DNA of 64,000 nucleotides, taken from positions 62,001 through 126,000 of the forward strand of contig VXOR01000074.1 of the NCBI GenBank assembly GCA_009840005.1, given 5' to 3'. The notes beneath the pieces were generated by a model. It saw nothing but the letters and a program-made list of their open reading frames with translations, did not search any database and was not told where the DNA came from. Numbering within the stretch: the stretch's first letter is position 1; every line of letters begins with the position of its first letter. Source of the DNA: Gemmatimonadota bacterium (lineage in GTDB: Bacteria > Latescibacterota > UBA2968 > UBA8231). A program made the position numbers and the translations under genes. Positions 37,234 through 46,819 of this stretch are shown in pieces.

Positions 37234-39432
37234 ATGAATCCCTCCGTCATCGTCCTCTTGACCCTCTTTTTAGCAAGTTGCGCTGCCGATCCCTACCAGA
37301 CTCCCGGCACCCAGCGCATGGCCGAGCAACTCGCCGCCCTCGCTGCTCAGGCCAACGCCGAGGACAACATCTATTTGAGCCAGCGCCGCGTTGACTGGCT
37401 GCGCCGCCAGCCCGTGCCAGACGACCCCGTGCAACAGCTCAGCCAACAGGTTGAACTGGCCAAAGAGTTATTGCGCGCTGGCGCATCCGCCGAGGCAGCC
37501 GCCCTGTTCGAGCAGGTGCGCCAGCAAGCCGACGCCCACCTTCGGCTGAGCTCAGGTCGAAGCCGCTTCCGCACCCGACCGAGCCTTGAAGAGATGATAG
37601 CCCTCGCCTATTTGCGGCTCGGCGAGCAGCAAAACTGCATTGACGACCACAACCTCGCTTCCTGCCTGCTGCCCATCGCGCCCGAAGGGGTTCATAAGCT
37701 ACAAGGTGGATCGCGTGCAGCCATCGCTTACTACCGAGCAATTCTAAAAAAGACGCCCTACAACCTGACCTCGCGTTGGTTGCTCAACATCGCCTATATG
37801 ACCGTGGGCGAGTATCCGCACCAAGTACCAGCCGTCCATCTCATTCCCCCGGAAGTCTTCGTCGCTGACGCCGATATTGGCCACTTCCCCGACCGGGCTG
37901 CCGCCCTAGGGTTGAATGTCCTCGGCTTGGCCGGAGGCGGCATTATGGAAGACTTTGACAACGACGGCTTCCTCGACATCATCGCCACCTCTTGGGGACT
38001 CGACGATCCACTGCGCTACTTCCGCAACCAAGGCGACGGCACTTTCGCCGAGCGCACCGCTGCCGCTGGCTTGACCGGCCTAGTCGGCGGCCTCAACGCC
38101 GTGCAGACGGACTTTGACAACGACGGCTTTGCCGACGTGTTGGTCTTGCGCGGCGGCTGGTTTGGTGCCGACGGCCTCCATCCCAACTCGCTATTGCGCA
38201 ACCAAGGCGACGGCACCTTCGCCGATGCAACCGAGGCGGCTGGGCTGCTCACGTTGCACCCAACGCAGACCGCGGCTTGGGCCGACTTCGACAACGACGG
38301 TTGGCTCGACCTATTCGTGGGCAACGAATCCTCTGCCGAAGAGCATCATCCCTGTGAGCTGTTCCGCAATCAAGGCGACGGAACCTTTGTTGATGTGGCG
38401 GCAGAAGTCGGCTTGGACGTCGAGGGCTTCGTCAAAGGGGTGGCTTGGGGCGACATTGACAACGACCGCCGGCCCGACCTCTACATCTCCCGCCTCGGAC
38501 AGCCCAATCTACTTTTCCACAACGATGGGCCAGACGCCAACGGCCAATGGCGTTTCTCCGACATAACCGCCCGCGCTGGCGTGAGCCAGCCGACTTTTAG
38601 CTTCCCAGTGTGGTTTTGGGACTACGACAACGACGGGTTCCTCGACCTGTTCGTCTCCGGCTACAAGGCCGACGCTGGCGACGTCGCCGCCGACTACATG
38701 GGCCTACCGCACAAGGGCGAGCCACCGCGCCTCTACCGCAACCAAGGGGACGGGACCTTCGCCGACATGGCCCAACAAACCCAAAGCGACAAAGTACTCT
38801 ATACGATGGGCTGTAACTTTGGCGACCTCGACAACGACGGCTGGCTCGATTTCTACGCTGGCACCGGCGATCCCGACTACCGTTCGCTAATGCCCAACCG
38901 CATGTTTCGCAACGCCGCAGGGCAGCGTTTCGAGGATGTAACCACTTCCGGCGGCTTTGGGCACCTGCAAAAAGGACACGGCGTCGCCTTCGGTGATATC
39001 GACAACGACGGCGATCAGGACATCTACGCAGTGGTCGGTGGAGCCTATTCGGGAGACGTGTACACCAATGTGCTCTTTGAAAACCCCGGACACGGCAACC
39101 ATTGGATCACTCTCAAGCTAGAGGGAACTAAGTCGAATCGAGCCGGGATCGGGACGCGGATTCAAGCCCGCACAAAGACGCGGACGATCCACGTCCTCGC
39201 TGGCACAGGCGCGAGTTTTGGGGCCTCGACCTTACAACAGGAAATAGGGCTGGGGGAAGCGGAGGTACTCGACGCGCTGATCTTGCACTGGCCGTCGGGC
39301 ACAGTGCAAACCTTTACCGACGTGCCGGTCAATGAAGTGTACCGGATTCGCGAAGACGCCACAGCCTTGGATCGCTTGTCCGTCAATCCCCTCGCGCTAG
39401 CTACCGAGGGGCAGGGAACGCATAGCCACTAG
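37234..39432 (+). CDS. ASPIC/UnbV FG-GAP lipoprotein (CRTAC1-like) with helical N-terminus
   Basis: The 732-residue protein has a lipoprotein signal (LFLASC), an N-terminal helical part with TPR-like helices (about 25-200), seven or more FG-GAP/VCBS repeats of the form DFDNDGFLDI and RNQGDGTFAD, and a C-terminal ASPIC/UnbV domain (RAGIGTRIQA to the end). FG-GAP repeats fold as a calcium-binding propeller. The role of ASPIC/UnbV proteins in bacteria is not known. A 26-bp palindromic repeat lies at 37539-37564 inside the gene. It is convergent with the next gene, 11 bp away. Confidence 0.85.
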   Translation: MNPSVIVLLTLFLASCAADPYQTPGTQRMAEQLAALAAQANAEDNIYLSQRRVDWLRRQPVPDDPVQQLSQQVELAKELLRAGASAEAAALFEQVRQQADAHLRLSSGRSRFRTRPSLEEMIALAYLRLGEQQNCIDDHNLASCLLPIAPEGVHKLQGGSRAAIAYYRAILKKTPYNLTSRWLLNIAYMTVGEYPHQVPAVHLIPPEVFVADADIGHFPDRAAALGLNVLGLAGGGIMEDFDNDGFLDIIATSWGLDDPLRYFRNQGDGTFAERTAAAGLTGLVGGLNAVQTDFDNDGFADVLVLRGGWFGADGLHPNSLLRNQGDGTFADATEAAGLLTLHPTQTAAWADFDNDGWLDLFVGNESSAEEHHPCELFRNQGDGTFVDVAAEVGLDVEGFVKGVAWGDIDNDRRPDLYISRLGQPNLLFHNDGPDANGQWRFSDITARAGVSQPTFSFPVWFWDYDNDGFLDLFVSGYKADAGDVAADYMGLPHKGEPPRLYRNQGDGTFADMAQQTQSDKVLYTMGCNFGDLDNDGWLDFYAGTGDPDYRSLMPNRMFRNAAGQRFEDVTTSGGFGHLQKGHGVAFGDIDNDGDQDIYAVVGGAYSGDVYTNVLFENPGHGNHWITLKLEGTKSNRAGIGTRIQARTKTRTIHVLAGTGASFGASTLQQEIGLGEAEVLDALILHWPSGTVQTFTDVPVNEVYRIREDATALDRLSVNPLALATEGQGTHSH
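37539..37564 (+). repeat. 26-bp palindromic dispersed repeat, copy A
   Basis: The centre is the palindrome CTGAGCTCAG with CTTCG and CGAAG arms. It is identical to copies at 54421-54446 (opposite strand) and 57871-57896. It lies in the coding frame and encodes LRLSSGRS in a linker. Confidence 0.8.
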
Positions 39433-39443
39433 CACCGAGAGGC

Positions 39444-41327
39444 TTATAGCCGGGCCAACAGCCGCGCCGCCGTGGCGTGGTTCGGGTCCACCGCCAATAA
39501 CTGCTGCAATGCCTGCCGCGCCTCGGCAATGTGACCCAATCGCTGGTAGGAAAGCGCCATGCTCAAATAAGCTTTGACGTGGCGTGGTTCCAAAGAGAGC
39601 GCCGAGGCAAACGCGGCGACCGCCCGCTCGTTCTCCCCGGCCTTCTGCAAGGCCAACCCCAAATTGAAGTGGTGCGAGGCGTCGGCCCGGTTGAGTGCGA
39701 CGGCTTTTTGGTAGGCGGAGATCGCCTGCGAGAAGTCTCCCATCTGCAAATAGGCCGTGCCGAGGTTGTTGTATGCCGGGGCGTAGTCGAACTCGTCGAG
39801 GGCCTCGCGGAAGCGTTCTTCGGCCCTGGCGAACTCGCCCCGCTGCAAAAAGACCAACCCCTGCGCGTTGAGCGCTTCGACGTAGCGCGGCTTGTGGTCG
39901 ATTGCCTGCTGGTAGTGCATATGCGCCTTTTCCCAATCGCCTTGTCGCCCCCGTCGCGCGTAGAGTAAGCCGAGGTTTTTGTGCGCCTCATAGGCCCCTG
40001 CATCCAGCTCCAGCGCCCGCTCATACTCTCCGGCGGCCCTCTCCCAATCGCCCTGCCGCGCATAGAAGACACCTAAGTTGTTGTGGGCACCGGCCAAGTC
40101 CGGGAACAATTCGACCATCTTCTCCCGCGCCTCGGCCTCGTCAGCCGTCCAGTAAAGCTGAAAAAGCGACAGCGCCACTACTGGCACCGCGAAATAGGCC
40201 AACTGTCGGCCAGTTTCGCGGACGTACGAGACCAAGCCGCTTGGCAATGTCTGCAATCCAATGCGGTTGGCCCCCTCCTCGGCATTGATCCCCAGATTGG
40301 CTTGGTTTTTGCGGTCGCGAATTTTCCAGATGAACCCATCGAAATAATAGTGCAAAAGCGTCGAGGTGATGACGAAGATCTCGACCATTTTGATCGCCTG
40401 CTCGGACTTGAGGAAGCCCTCCATCATGTTGATGCTGCCGTAGGCAAAGCAGACCAGCACGTACGCGACCAAGATCGGCAAAGTGCGCGTGGTGAAGAAG
40501 GTGCGCAGGAGCTTGGTGGTGCGCTCCTGCCTTTTGACGAGGTTGTTGTTGTAGATCCAGACGATGGCGAAGTACTGAATATCGTGAAAAACGGCAAAGG
40601 CCGCGTACCCGATGACGAGGTCGTTGATATGTATCCAGCCGTAGTAGATGATAAACACCGTGGTCGCCATCACCGCGATTTTGGGCAGGCTTATCTTCTG
40701 ACCGGTGACCGCCCGCCGGACTATATTGGCCAAGTACGCCGCGAGCACGGCCATCGTAACATAGAACAGCACCTTTTTGAGCAGGAACGTCAATTCAGCC
40801 GACAGGAAGGGTACGCCGACCCGCTGGTTGTGGTCGAGGATGCGATGGAAGTATTCGGGGCTATAGATGACCACCGTTGCAAAGGCACACAAGGTCAATA
40901 GCCAGTCGAGCCGGGAATTGAGTTTGGAGAAAATTTTGTTTTTGGCATCGTATATCCGCATGATGCCGTAGTGCTGCATAAACAGGTGCCAGATCTCCCA
41001 CACTAGCACCATTAGGAAAAGCCCGTGCAGGGTATTGAATTGCGCCAACGCCGTCACGATGAGCACGACCACAGGCGCGACGAGGAACTTCTCCTTGAAG
41101 GTGCTGAATAGCTCTGGGTCGCCGTATGCGCGCATAAAGCCCGGCAGGTGATGGCCGGTGGCAAACAGCGCCAGCGCGTAGAAGGCAATGGTCTGCGAGT
41201 CGAACACGGCCCGCAATGGCAGCATGGTCACCAAGCACAAAAGTGGCGTACCAATAAAAAAGAACAGATCGCCAAAGGGCGAGATGATCCACTTCTGATC
41301 GCGATACACGGCTGGAGCGACAGTCAT
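39444..41327 (-). CDS. Polytopic membrane protein with C-terminal TPR repeats
   Basis: The 627-residue protein has about ten membrane helices in the first 360 residues and about seven TPR units after residue 395 (AHNNLGVFYARQGDWERAAGEYERAL and on). Histidine-rich helices stand out: ATGHHLPGF, WHLFMQHYG and VFHDIQYFAIVW, a pattern that could bind iron or haem in the membrane. I do not know a named family. I chose the ATG at 41327 with GGAGG just ahead; the frame is open 26 codons further. It is the last gene of the long leftward run. Confidence 0.7.
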   Translation of the reverse strand: MTVAPAVYRDQKWIISPFGDLFFFIGTPLLCLVTMLPLRAVFDSQTIAFYALALFATGHHLPGFMRAYGDPELFSTFKEKFLVAPVVVLIVTALAQFNTLHGLFLMVLVWEIWHLFMQHYGIMRIYDAKNKIFSKLNSRLDWLLTLCAFATVVIYSPEYFHRILDHNQRVGVPFLSAELTFLLKKVLFYVTMAVLAAYLANIVRRAVTGQKISLPKIAVMATTVFIIYYGWIHINDLVIGYAAFAVFHDIQYFAIVWIYNNNLVKRQERTTKLLRTFFTTRTLPILVAYVLVCFAYGSINMMEGFLKSEQAIKMVEIFVITSTLLHYYFDGFIWKIRDRKNQANLGINAEEGANRIGLQTLPSGLVSYVRETGRQLAYFAVPVVALSLFQLYWTADEAEAREKMVELFPDLAGAHNNLGVFYARQGDWERAAGEYERALELDAGAYEAHKNLGLLYARRGRQGDWEKAHMHYQQAIDHKPRYVEALNAQGLVFLQRGEFARAEERFREALDEFDYAPAYNNLGTAYLQMGDFSQAISAYQKAVALNRADASHHFNLGLALQKAGENERAVAAFASALSLEPRHVKAYLSMALSYQRLGHIAEARQALQQLLAVDPNHATAARLLARL

Positions 41328-41333
41328 GGCCCT

Positions 41334-41863
41334 CCTCAATAGGCTACGGCTAGGGTGCGTATTACTTCTCCCTGCCCGGCGTCGGCTCCCGCGTCTATGC
41401 GGCACACGTAAACCCCAGGCACCACCCGAGCACCCGACGCATCCAATCCTCCCCAGCTAAACGACTGCAAAACACTCACATCTGACGAAGCAAGAGTCGC
41501 CACCTCTCGACCCGCCAAGTCGAAAATGCGCACGCTCGGAGACGCATCCACCGCCTTGAACAGCGCAAAGCGGATCTGCACGCGGTCGTTGATCCCATCG
41601 CCGTTGGGCGAAAACACCGACGGCACAACCTGCAAATCGCCGATCAGTCGCTCACTGCCGGGTAAGTCCGGCAGGAATACTAAGTTCGCTTGCCGCTCAG
41701 CCGCCTCCACTGACTGCCACAGATCGGGACGCGCTTCCTGACCTAAGTCGGCGGCAAAGACCGTGGCATTGCGCAGGACCTTGGTGGTAAACTCCACGGC
41801 TATCGAATCCGTCCGCACCACCTCCGGCAAATCGACAAACAGCAGCGAATCCCCCACCACGCG
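41334..41863 (-). repeat. 530-bp near-identical block, copy 1
   Basis: This block, covering the stop codon and the last 175 codons of the surface protein gene, matches 43719-44248 with one mismatch that I could find by eye (41381 against 43766). Outside the block the two genes are much less alike. Confidence 0.9.
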
Positions 41864-43705
41864 GACCGCGTGCGGTTCTCGCGCCGCACCACCAATCCGC
41901 AACCGCACGTCCGCTGCATCCACCGCACTCGGCGTGGAAAAGCGCAGCCGGTCAAAGCCCGTGTCGCCTTCGGCCGCGTTCGTCCACAATGTGTATGTGA
42001 ACTGCGTCGTCTCGTTGGGCACGGCGTGACGCGGCATAACTTGCCCAGCCGCCTGGGCGACCAACGCATCCTCAAAATCCAGCGATAGGGCGTGTAGCAC
42101 TGGAGCGACGGCCGGCTCCTCGGTGGAGAGAATCAACTCCAACTGGATAAAGCGGCGCGGTGTCTCCGACTTAAACGCCTCGCCGGAAAACTGATAAAAG
42201 TTGCTCCACGCCCCCCAATCAGCTCCCACAACGACCAAAGTGTCGATGGGGCCGCGGATGACTTTGGGCAAGTTGTTGTAGCGCGTCTCAGTGACTTCCT
42301 CGCCCTTTTTGTCGTAAAACGTGTATAGCTCTTGCAGGACGTTGCCCGAACGCGAGCGCACCTGCAACTGCGTCTTATCGGGCGTTGTCGCCTCCCAGCG
42401 CAAGCGCTTGATGGCCTTGGCGCGGCCATCGCCAGCGAGTTGGCCGAGATCGATAAAGTCCGAGCGCAACATCACCTGCGCCGGATAGCCCGGCGAAAAG
42501 AGCATAAATTCCATTGGATGCGAAAACCAACCTTGGTCCTCGTGGCCGTGCCAGAAGATGTAGCGCATCTTGCGCGGTTGAAAAAGATAGCGAATGTGGC
42601 GGACTAGCCGCGCGGATGCTAACGCCGCGTCAATGGCCATGTCCTCGCGCAGCAGGAAGGTCAGGTCCAAATCCCCGCCGGTAGTGAGCCGTCCGTCCGA
42701 GAACAAGATGTTGTAGCCGCGCCCGTGATGCAGGCGTTCAAACAAGAAACTCGACGTGCCCTCACCCCGAGTTTTAAAATATATAAATAGCTCATCGATC
42801 CAGAACAGCGCCCCCAAATCCACCTGCCACCACAGCCCGCCCTCGCGCCAGCCGCCCTTGGTCCCCCCCGAGGTGAGAATATTGCCGAAGGTGTCCATGT
42901 TGCCGTCGAACATATTCTGCGGCTCACGCGCCAGCAGGCCGTGTTCAAAGCGCCCACCTCGTTCCAAGGTCCCCAAGCTGACGTTGTCCCCTTGGGAAAG
43001 AATCTCTATTTCGGCTAAGGCTGCATCAGGGCTCTTTTCATCGGCGACGATGCGGATCAGCCGCACCATCTGGAAGTCTTGCTCGGCATTCAAATCAACG
43101 TCTCTGTCCGCGTCGAGCACCCGCGTGGTATCCAGCGCACTGCCCAGCAGCGGAATCGCAATGCTAGTTTCGGTGTTGGGCTTGGTCGTCTGGAAGATCT
43201 TGCGATAGCGGAACACGTCGTCTTGCGCTTGGATCCGGGCACCCTGAGTGATAAAGACGCTAAATTGCCGCAAAGGCCGAGCGCCCTCTTCGTCGGGGAA
43301 TATCAGCTTGATCTCCCGCGCCAGCACCGGCCGACCCAAGTCGATATCGACCGACCAATCGACGAGCTGGTCTGCTATATCGGGTTGCCAATAGGTCGCC
43401 GGATCGCCATCCATGAGCTTGGGTGCGTCCGCCTCATTACTGCCGGCGCGCCATATTCCGCCTTCGACCTCGCCGCGCTTCTTAGAAGGATGGGTGAAGA
43501 GGTGGGCGTCGAGGGTCGCGTTGATCTGCTTGCGGAATTTCTTCAACTTCAGCGAACCGTCGTCTGCAAACTCGACTATGTCCACCGGAAATTCCCAAGT
43601 CGCCCACTCGGACGGGGTGTCGAAGCGGACCTCCTCGGCCCGGCTCACACCGCAGATGAACAGCCCCAAGAGCAAATGGCAAACCCTGTGTTTTCTCTGC
43701 ATCAT
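41336..43705 (-). CDS. Large secreted surface protein, discoidin-like, with FlgD-type C-terminal domain ending in AY
   Basis: The 789-residue protein has a signal peptide (HLLLGLFICGVSRA), two discoidin-like (F5/8 C) modules, seen as LMDGDPATYWQPD with VDIDLGRPV and as MFDGNMDTFGNI with WWQVDLGALFWIDELFI, a middle beta-rich part, and a C-terminal domain opening PSVFSPNGDGINDRVQI with FDLAGREVATL and ending LAVAY. Such C-terminal domains resemble FlgD-Ig and the gliding-associated sorting domain. Discoidin modules bind sugars. It is a paralogue of the next gene. Its role is likely cell-surface binding; this is inference. Confidence 0.75.
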   Translation of the reverse strand: MMQRKHRVCHLLLGLFICGVSRAEEVRFDTPSEWATWEFPVDIVEFADDGSLKLKKFRKQINATLDAHLFTHPSKKRGEVEGGIWRAGSNEADAPKLMDGDPATYWQPDIADQLVDWSVDIDLGRPVLAREIKLIFPDEEGARPLRQFSVFITQGARIQAQDDVFRYRKIFQTTKPNTETSIAIPLLGSALDTTRVLDADRDVDLNAEQDFQMVRLIRIVADEKSPDAALAEIEILSQGDNVSLGTLERGGRFEHGLLAREPQNMFDGNMDTFGNILTSGGTKGGWREGGLWWQVDLGALFWIDELFIYFKTRGEGTSSFLFERLHHGRGYNILFSDGRLTTGGDLDLTFLLREDMAIDAALASARLVRHIRYLFQPRKMRYIFWHGHEDQGWFSHPMEFMLFSPGYPAQVMLRSDFIDLGQLAGDGRAKAIKRLRWEATTPDKTQLQVRSRSGNVLQELYTFYDKKGEEVTETRYNNLPKVIRGPIDTLVVVGADWGAWSNFYQFSGEAFKSETPRRFIQLELILSTEEPAVAPVLHALSLDFEDALVAQAAGQVMPRHAVPNETTQFTYTLWTNAAEGDTGFDRLRFSTPSAVDAADVRLRIGGAAREPHAVRVVGDSLLFVDLPEVVRTDSIAVEFTTKVLRNATVFAADLGQEARPDLWQSVEAAERQANLVFLPDLPGSERLIGDLQVVPSVFSPNGDGINDRVQIRFALFKAVDASPSVRIFDLAGREVATLASSDVSVLQSFSWGGLDASGARVVPGVYVCRIDAGADAGQGEVIRTLAVAY

Positions 43706-43718
43706 ACCGCTCTACCCA

Positions 43719-44248
43719 CCTCAATAGGCTACGGCTAGGGTGCGTATTACTTCTCCCTGCCCGGCATCGGCTCCCGCGTCTATGCGGCACACGTAAACCC
43801 CAGGCACCACCCGAGCACCCGACGCATCCAATCCTCCCCAGCTAAACGACTGCAAAACACTCACATCTGACGAAGCAAGAGTCGCCACCTCTCGACCCGC
43901 CAAGTCGAAAATGCGCACGCTCGGAGACGCATCCACCGCCTTGAACAGCGCAAAGCGGATCTGCACGCGGTCGTTGATCCCATCGCCGTTGGGCGAAAAC
44001 ACCGACGGCACAACCTGCAAATCGCCGATCAGTCGCTCACTGCCGGGTAAGTCCGGCAGGAATACTAAGTTCGCTTGCCGCTCAGCCGCCTCCACTGACT
44101 GCCACAGATCGGGACGCGCTTCCTGACCTAAGTCGGCGGCAAAGACCGTGGCATTGCGCAGGACCTTGGTGGTAAACTCCACGGCTATCGAATCCGTCCG
44201 CACCACCTCCGGCAAATCGACAAACAGCAGCGAATCCCCCACCACGCG
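43719..44248 (-). repeat. 530-bp near-identical block, copy 2
   Basis: This block matches 41334-41863, 2385 bp away, with one mismatch seen. It covers the stop codon and last 175 codons of the second paralogue. Confidence 0.9.
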
Positions 44249-46069
44249 CACCGCGCTCGCCTCGCGTTCCACGCCGCCGATCCACAGCCGCACATTTGCG
44301 GCAGCCACCGCACTCGGCGTGGAAAGGCGCAGCCGGTCAAAGCCCGTGTCGCCTTCGGTAGTGCTCGTCCGCAGCACATACGTAAACCGCGTCCCCTCGT
44401 TAGGGACGGCGTGGCGCGGCGCAATCTGTCCGGCTGCCTGCGAAACCAACGCATCCTCAAAATCCAGTGCCAGCGCGTGCAACACCGGTGCGACAGCCGG
44501 ATCCTCGGTGGAGATAATCAGCTCCAACTGGATAAAACGGCGCGGCGTCTCCGACTTAAACGCCTCGCCCGAAAACTGATAGAAGTTGCTCCACGCACCC
44601 CAATCGGCCCCCACGACGACCATGGTGTCAATGGGACCGCGGATGACTTTGGGCAAGCTATTGTAGCGCGTCTCGGTGACTTCCTCACCCTTTTTGTCGT
44701 AGAAAGTATAGAACTCTTGCAGAGTATTGCCCGACCGCGAGCGCACCTGCAACCGCGTCTGATCCGGCGTGGTCGCCTCCCAGAGCAAGCGCTTGATGGC
44801 CTTGGCGCGGCCATCGCCCGCGAGTTGGCCGAGGTTGATAAAGTCCGAGAGCAACACCACTTGCGCGGGGTAGCCCGGCGAGAACAGCATCAACTCCATG
44901 GGGTGAGAAAACCAGCCTGTGTCGGTCAGCGAATGCCAGAATAAGTAGCGAATTTTGCGCGGCGCAAACGCGTAGCGATGGTGGCGCAAGTTCCACTCTG
45001 CGCCGACTGGCCTTGGCTCGAAGATCAGCGGCGTGTAGTCGATATCGCCGGCAATGGTTCTCCGCCCATCGGAAAAGAGGATTTGGTATCCAGAACCAGC
45101 CTGCAATCCCTCGAACAGGAAGCTCGACAGGCCCTCGCCGCGATCCTGCCAGTAGATGAATGCCTCGTCGAGCCAGAACAGCGCCCCTAAATCAACTGAC
45201 CACCACACCCCGCTCTCGCGCCAGCCGCCTTTAGTCTTAACGGTGAATATATTGCCGTACGTGTCGGTGATGCCGTCGAACATATTCTGTGGCTCACGCG
45301 CCAAAAGTCCGTTGTCGAAGCTGCCGCCGCGCGCCAAAACTCCGAGGCTTATGTTGTCGCCCGCGGCCATCACCTCTACTTCGGCCAAAGCCGCATCCGC
45401 ACTCTTTTCGTCGGCGCGCACGCGCACGAAGCGCACCATGCGGAAGGTATTCAGCGCGGCTGGTTCCAGCCCGAGATTTTCGTCGATGACCCGCGTTATG
45501 TCGCGCTCGCCGACTAGATCAATATCGACGACCTGCTCTTGGTTGGGCTGAGTCGTCTGAAAGGCTTGGTCGAACTTGAATACGTCATCCGTGGATTGGA
45601 TGCGCGCACCATTGGCCGTGAAAACGCTAAATTGCCGCCAAGGACGCGCTCCTGCGCGGTCGGGAAACACCAAGCGAATGCGCTCGGCTAGCACGGGCCG
45701 CCCCAAGTCGATGGTCACCACCCAATCGACCAAGTCGTCGGCTTGGCTAGGCCGCCACACCGTCTCCAGATTGCCGTCCATGATGCGCCGGGCCGCCGTC
45801 GGATTGGATCCGACCTGCCAGATCCCCCCCTGGACCTTGCCACGGGTCTGGGTGGGCTGGGTGAAGAGATGAGCATCGAGGGTGGCGTTGATTTCCTTGC
45901 GGAATTTTCTCAGCTCTAGCGAGCCGTCGTCGGCAAACTGGACGATGTCAACAGGAACTTCCCAAGTCGCCCACTCGGCCGGGGAGTCGAAGCGGATTTC
46001 TTCGGCATGGCTAACACCGCAGATGAACAGGGCCGTGAGCACGCAGCAAATCCCGCGTCTCTCGATCAT
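43721..46069 (-). CDS. Large secreted surface protein, paralogue of the preceding one
   Basis: From the ATG at 46069 the protein has 782 residues with a signal peptide (CCVLTALFICGVSHA), the same two discoidin-like modules, the same middle part, and a C-terminal domain identical to its neighbour's apart from what lies outside the shared block. The frame is open 16 codons upstream; the start at 46069 gives a normal signal peptide. It is separated by 15 bp from the next gene in the run. Confidence 0.75.
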   Translation of the reverse strand: MIERRGICCVLTALFICGVSHAEEIRFDSPAEWATWEVPVDIVQFADDGSLELRKFRKEINATLDAHLFTQPTQTRGKVQGGIWQVGSNPTAARRIMDGNLETVWRPSQADDLVDWVVTIDLGRPVLAERIRLVFPDRAGARPWRQFSVFTANGARIQSTDDVFKFDQAFQTTQPNQEQVVDIDLVGERDITRVIDENLGLEPAALNTFRMVRFVRVRADEKSADAALAEVEVMAAGDNISLGVLARGGSFDNGLLAREPQNMFDGITDTYGNIFTVKTKGGWRESGVWWSVDLGALFWLDEAFIYWQDRGEGLSSFLFEGLQAGSGYQILFSDGRRTIAGDIDYTPLIFEPRPVGAEWNLRHHRYAFAPRKIRYLFWHSLTDTGWFSHPMELMLFSPGYPAQVVLLSDFINLGQLAGDGRAKAIKRLLWEATTPDQTRLQVRSRSGNTLQEFYTFYDKKGEEVTETRYNSLPKVIRGPIDTMVVVGADWGAWSNFYQFSGEAFKSETPRRFIQLELIISTEDPAVAPVLHALALDFEDALVSQAAGQIAPRHAVPNEGTRFTYVLRTSTTEGDTGFDRLRLSTPSAVAAANVRLWIGGVEREASAVRVVGDSLLFVDLPEVVRTDSIAVEFTTKVLRNATVFAADLGQEARPDLWQSVEAAERQANLVFLPDLPGSERLIGDLQVVPSVFSPNGDGINDRVQIRFALFKAVDASPSVRIFDLAGREVATLASSDVSVLQSFSWGGLDASGARVVPGVYVCRIDAGADAGQGEVIRTLAVAY

Positions 46070-46126
46070 GCATGCTACTGCAAGCCTCGTTGATATTGAA
46101 GTAAAACTTCTCATCACCAGAAGGTT

Positions 46127-46789
46127 TTACAGTTCCAACGACCTCATGAATTCTACGACAGTCTCACCCGTCTGCTGTGCGACTTCATCGAGTAGATCAT
46201 CCACAGTGTACACGCCGGCTGACTCGGGTTTTTCCACTTGCCCGATCAGAACATGCGTCGCTTCCACCTTGTTGGTTGCTAAGTGCCTTATTTCTAGCTC
46301 CAAGTTCACGTGGCCGTGGCCCGCCCGATGGTTCCTAGTGATTACTTGGGACGGGGTTATTTCTTGCCAGAAATGGAGGTCTGTTACCACAAATGAAACC
46401 GCGAACTCGGGCGATGCATTTTTGTTCGCAAAGGCATCGCCTTTGCTTTGCAATTCCCTGATGAGACGGGGGATGATCGCCAGATGGAGGTCTGTCACCT
46501 GCGAGCGGAGGTAGCTTTTATTAACAGTGCCGAAAAAGGCGAATAGACCGTGATCTTCCAGCGGCGGCGTTTGGGCGCGCGCTATTGCTCTTTCGATTTT
46601 GTCCTGATAGGCCGAGCGGCCCCGGATCAGCAAAGGCCCGATCTGTCCCTCGGTAACGCTGGGAGAAGTCACTGATACCCCACGATCGGATAAGTTCAAC
46701 TGGCGTTTGGCCCTCGCGCCCGATCCTTGGGCGCAGGCCGTGAGCGCGATGAGTACCGCTAGCGCGGAAATGCTCACGAGGTTCGACAT
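46127..46789 (-). CDS. Putative lipoprotein of unknown function
   Basis: The 220-residue protein has a lipoprotein signal with lipobox LTAC (Cys19). The rest is a mix of strands and helices with no motif I can name. The pattern RLIRELQSKGDAFANK in the middle and a closing helix are loosely like outer-membrane lipoproteins of the YajG or LpoB sort. It lies between two large surface-protein genes, so a role in their assembly or anchoring is possible but not shown. Confidence 0.65.
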   Translation of the reverse strand: MSNLVSISALAVLIALTACAQGSGARAKRQLNLSDRGVSVTSPSVTEGQIGPLLIRGRSAYQDKIERAIARAQTPPLEDHGLFAFFGTVNKSYLRSQVTDLHLAIIPRLIRELQSKGDAFANKNASPEFAVSFVVTDLHFWQEITPSQVITRNHRAGHGHVNLELEIRHLATNKVEATHVLIGQVEKPESAGVYTVDDLLDEVAQQTGETVVEFMRSLEL

Positions 46790-46819
46790 GGCTTCAAGCT
46801 CCTACGGGTCGTTGTAAGT

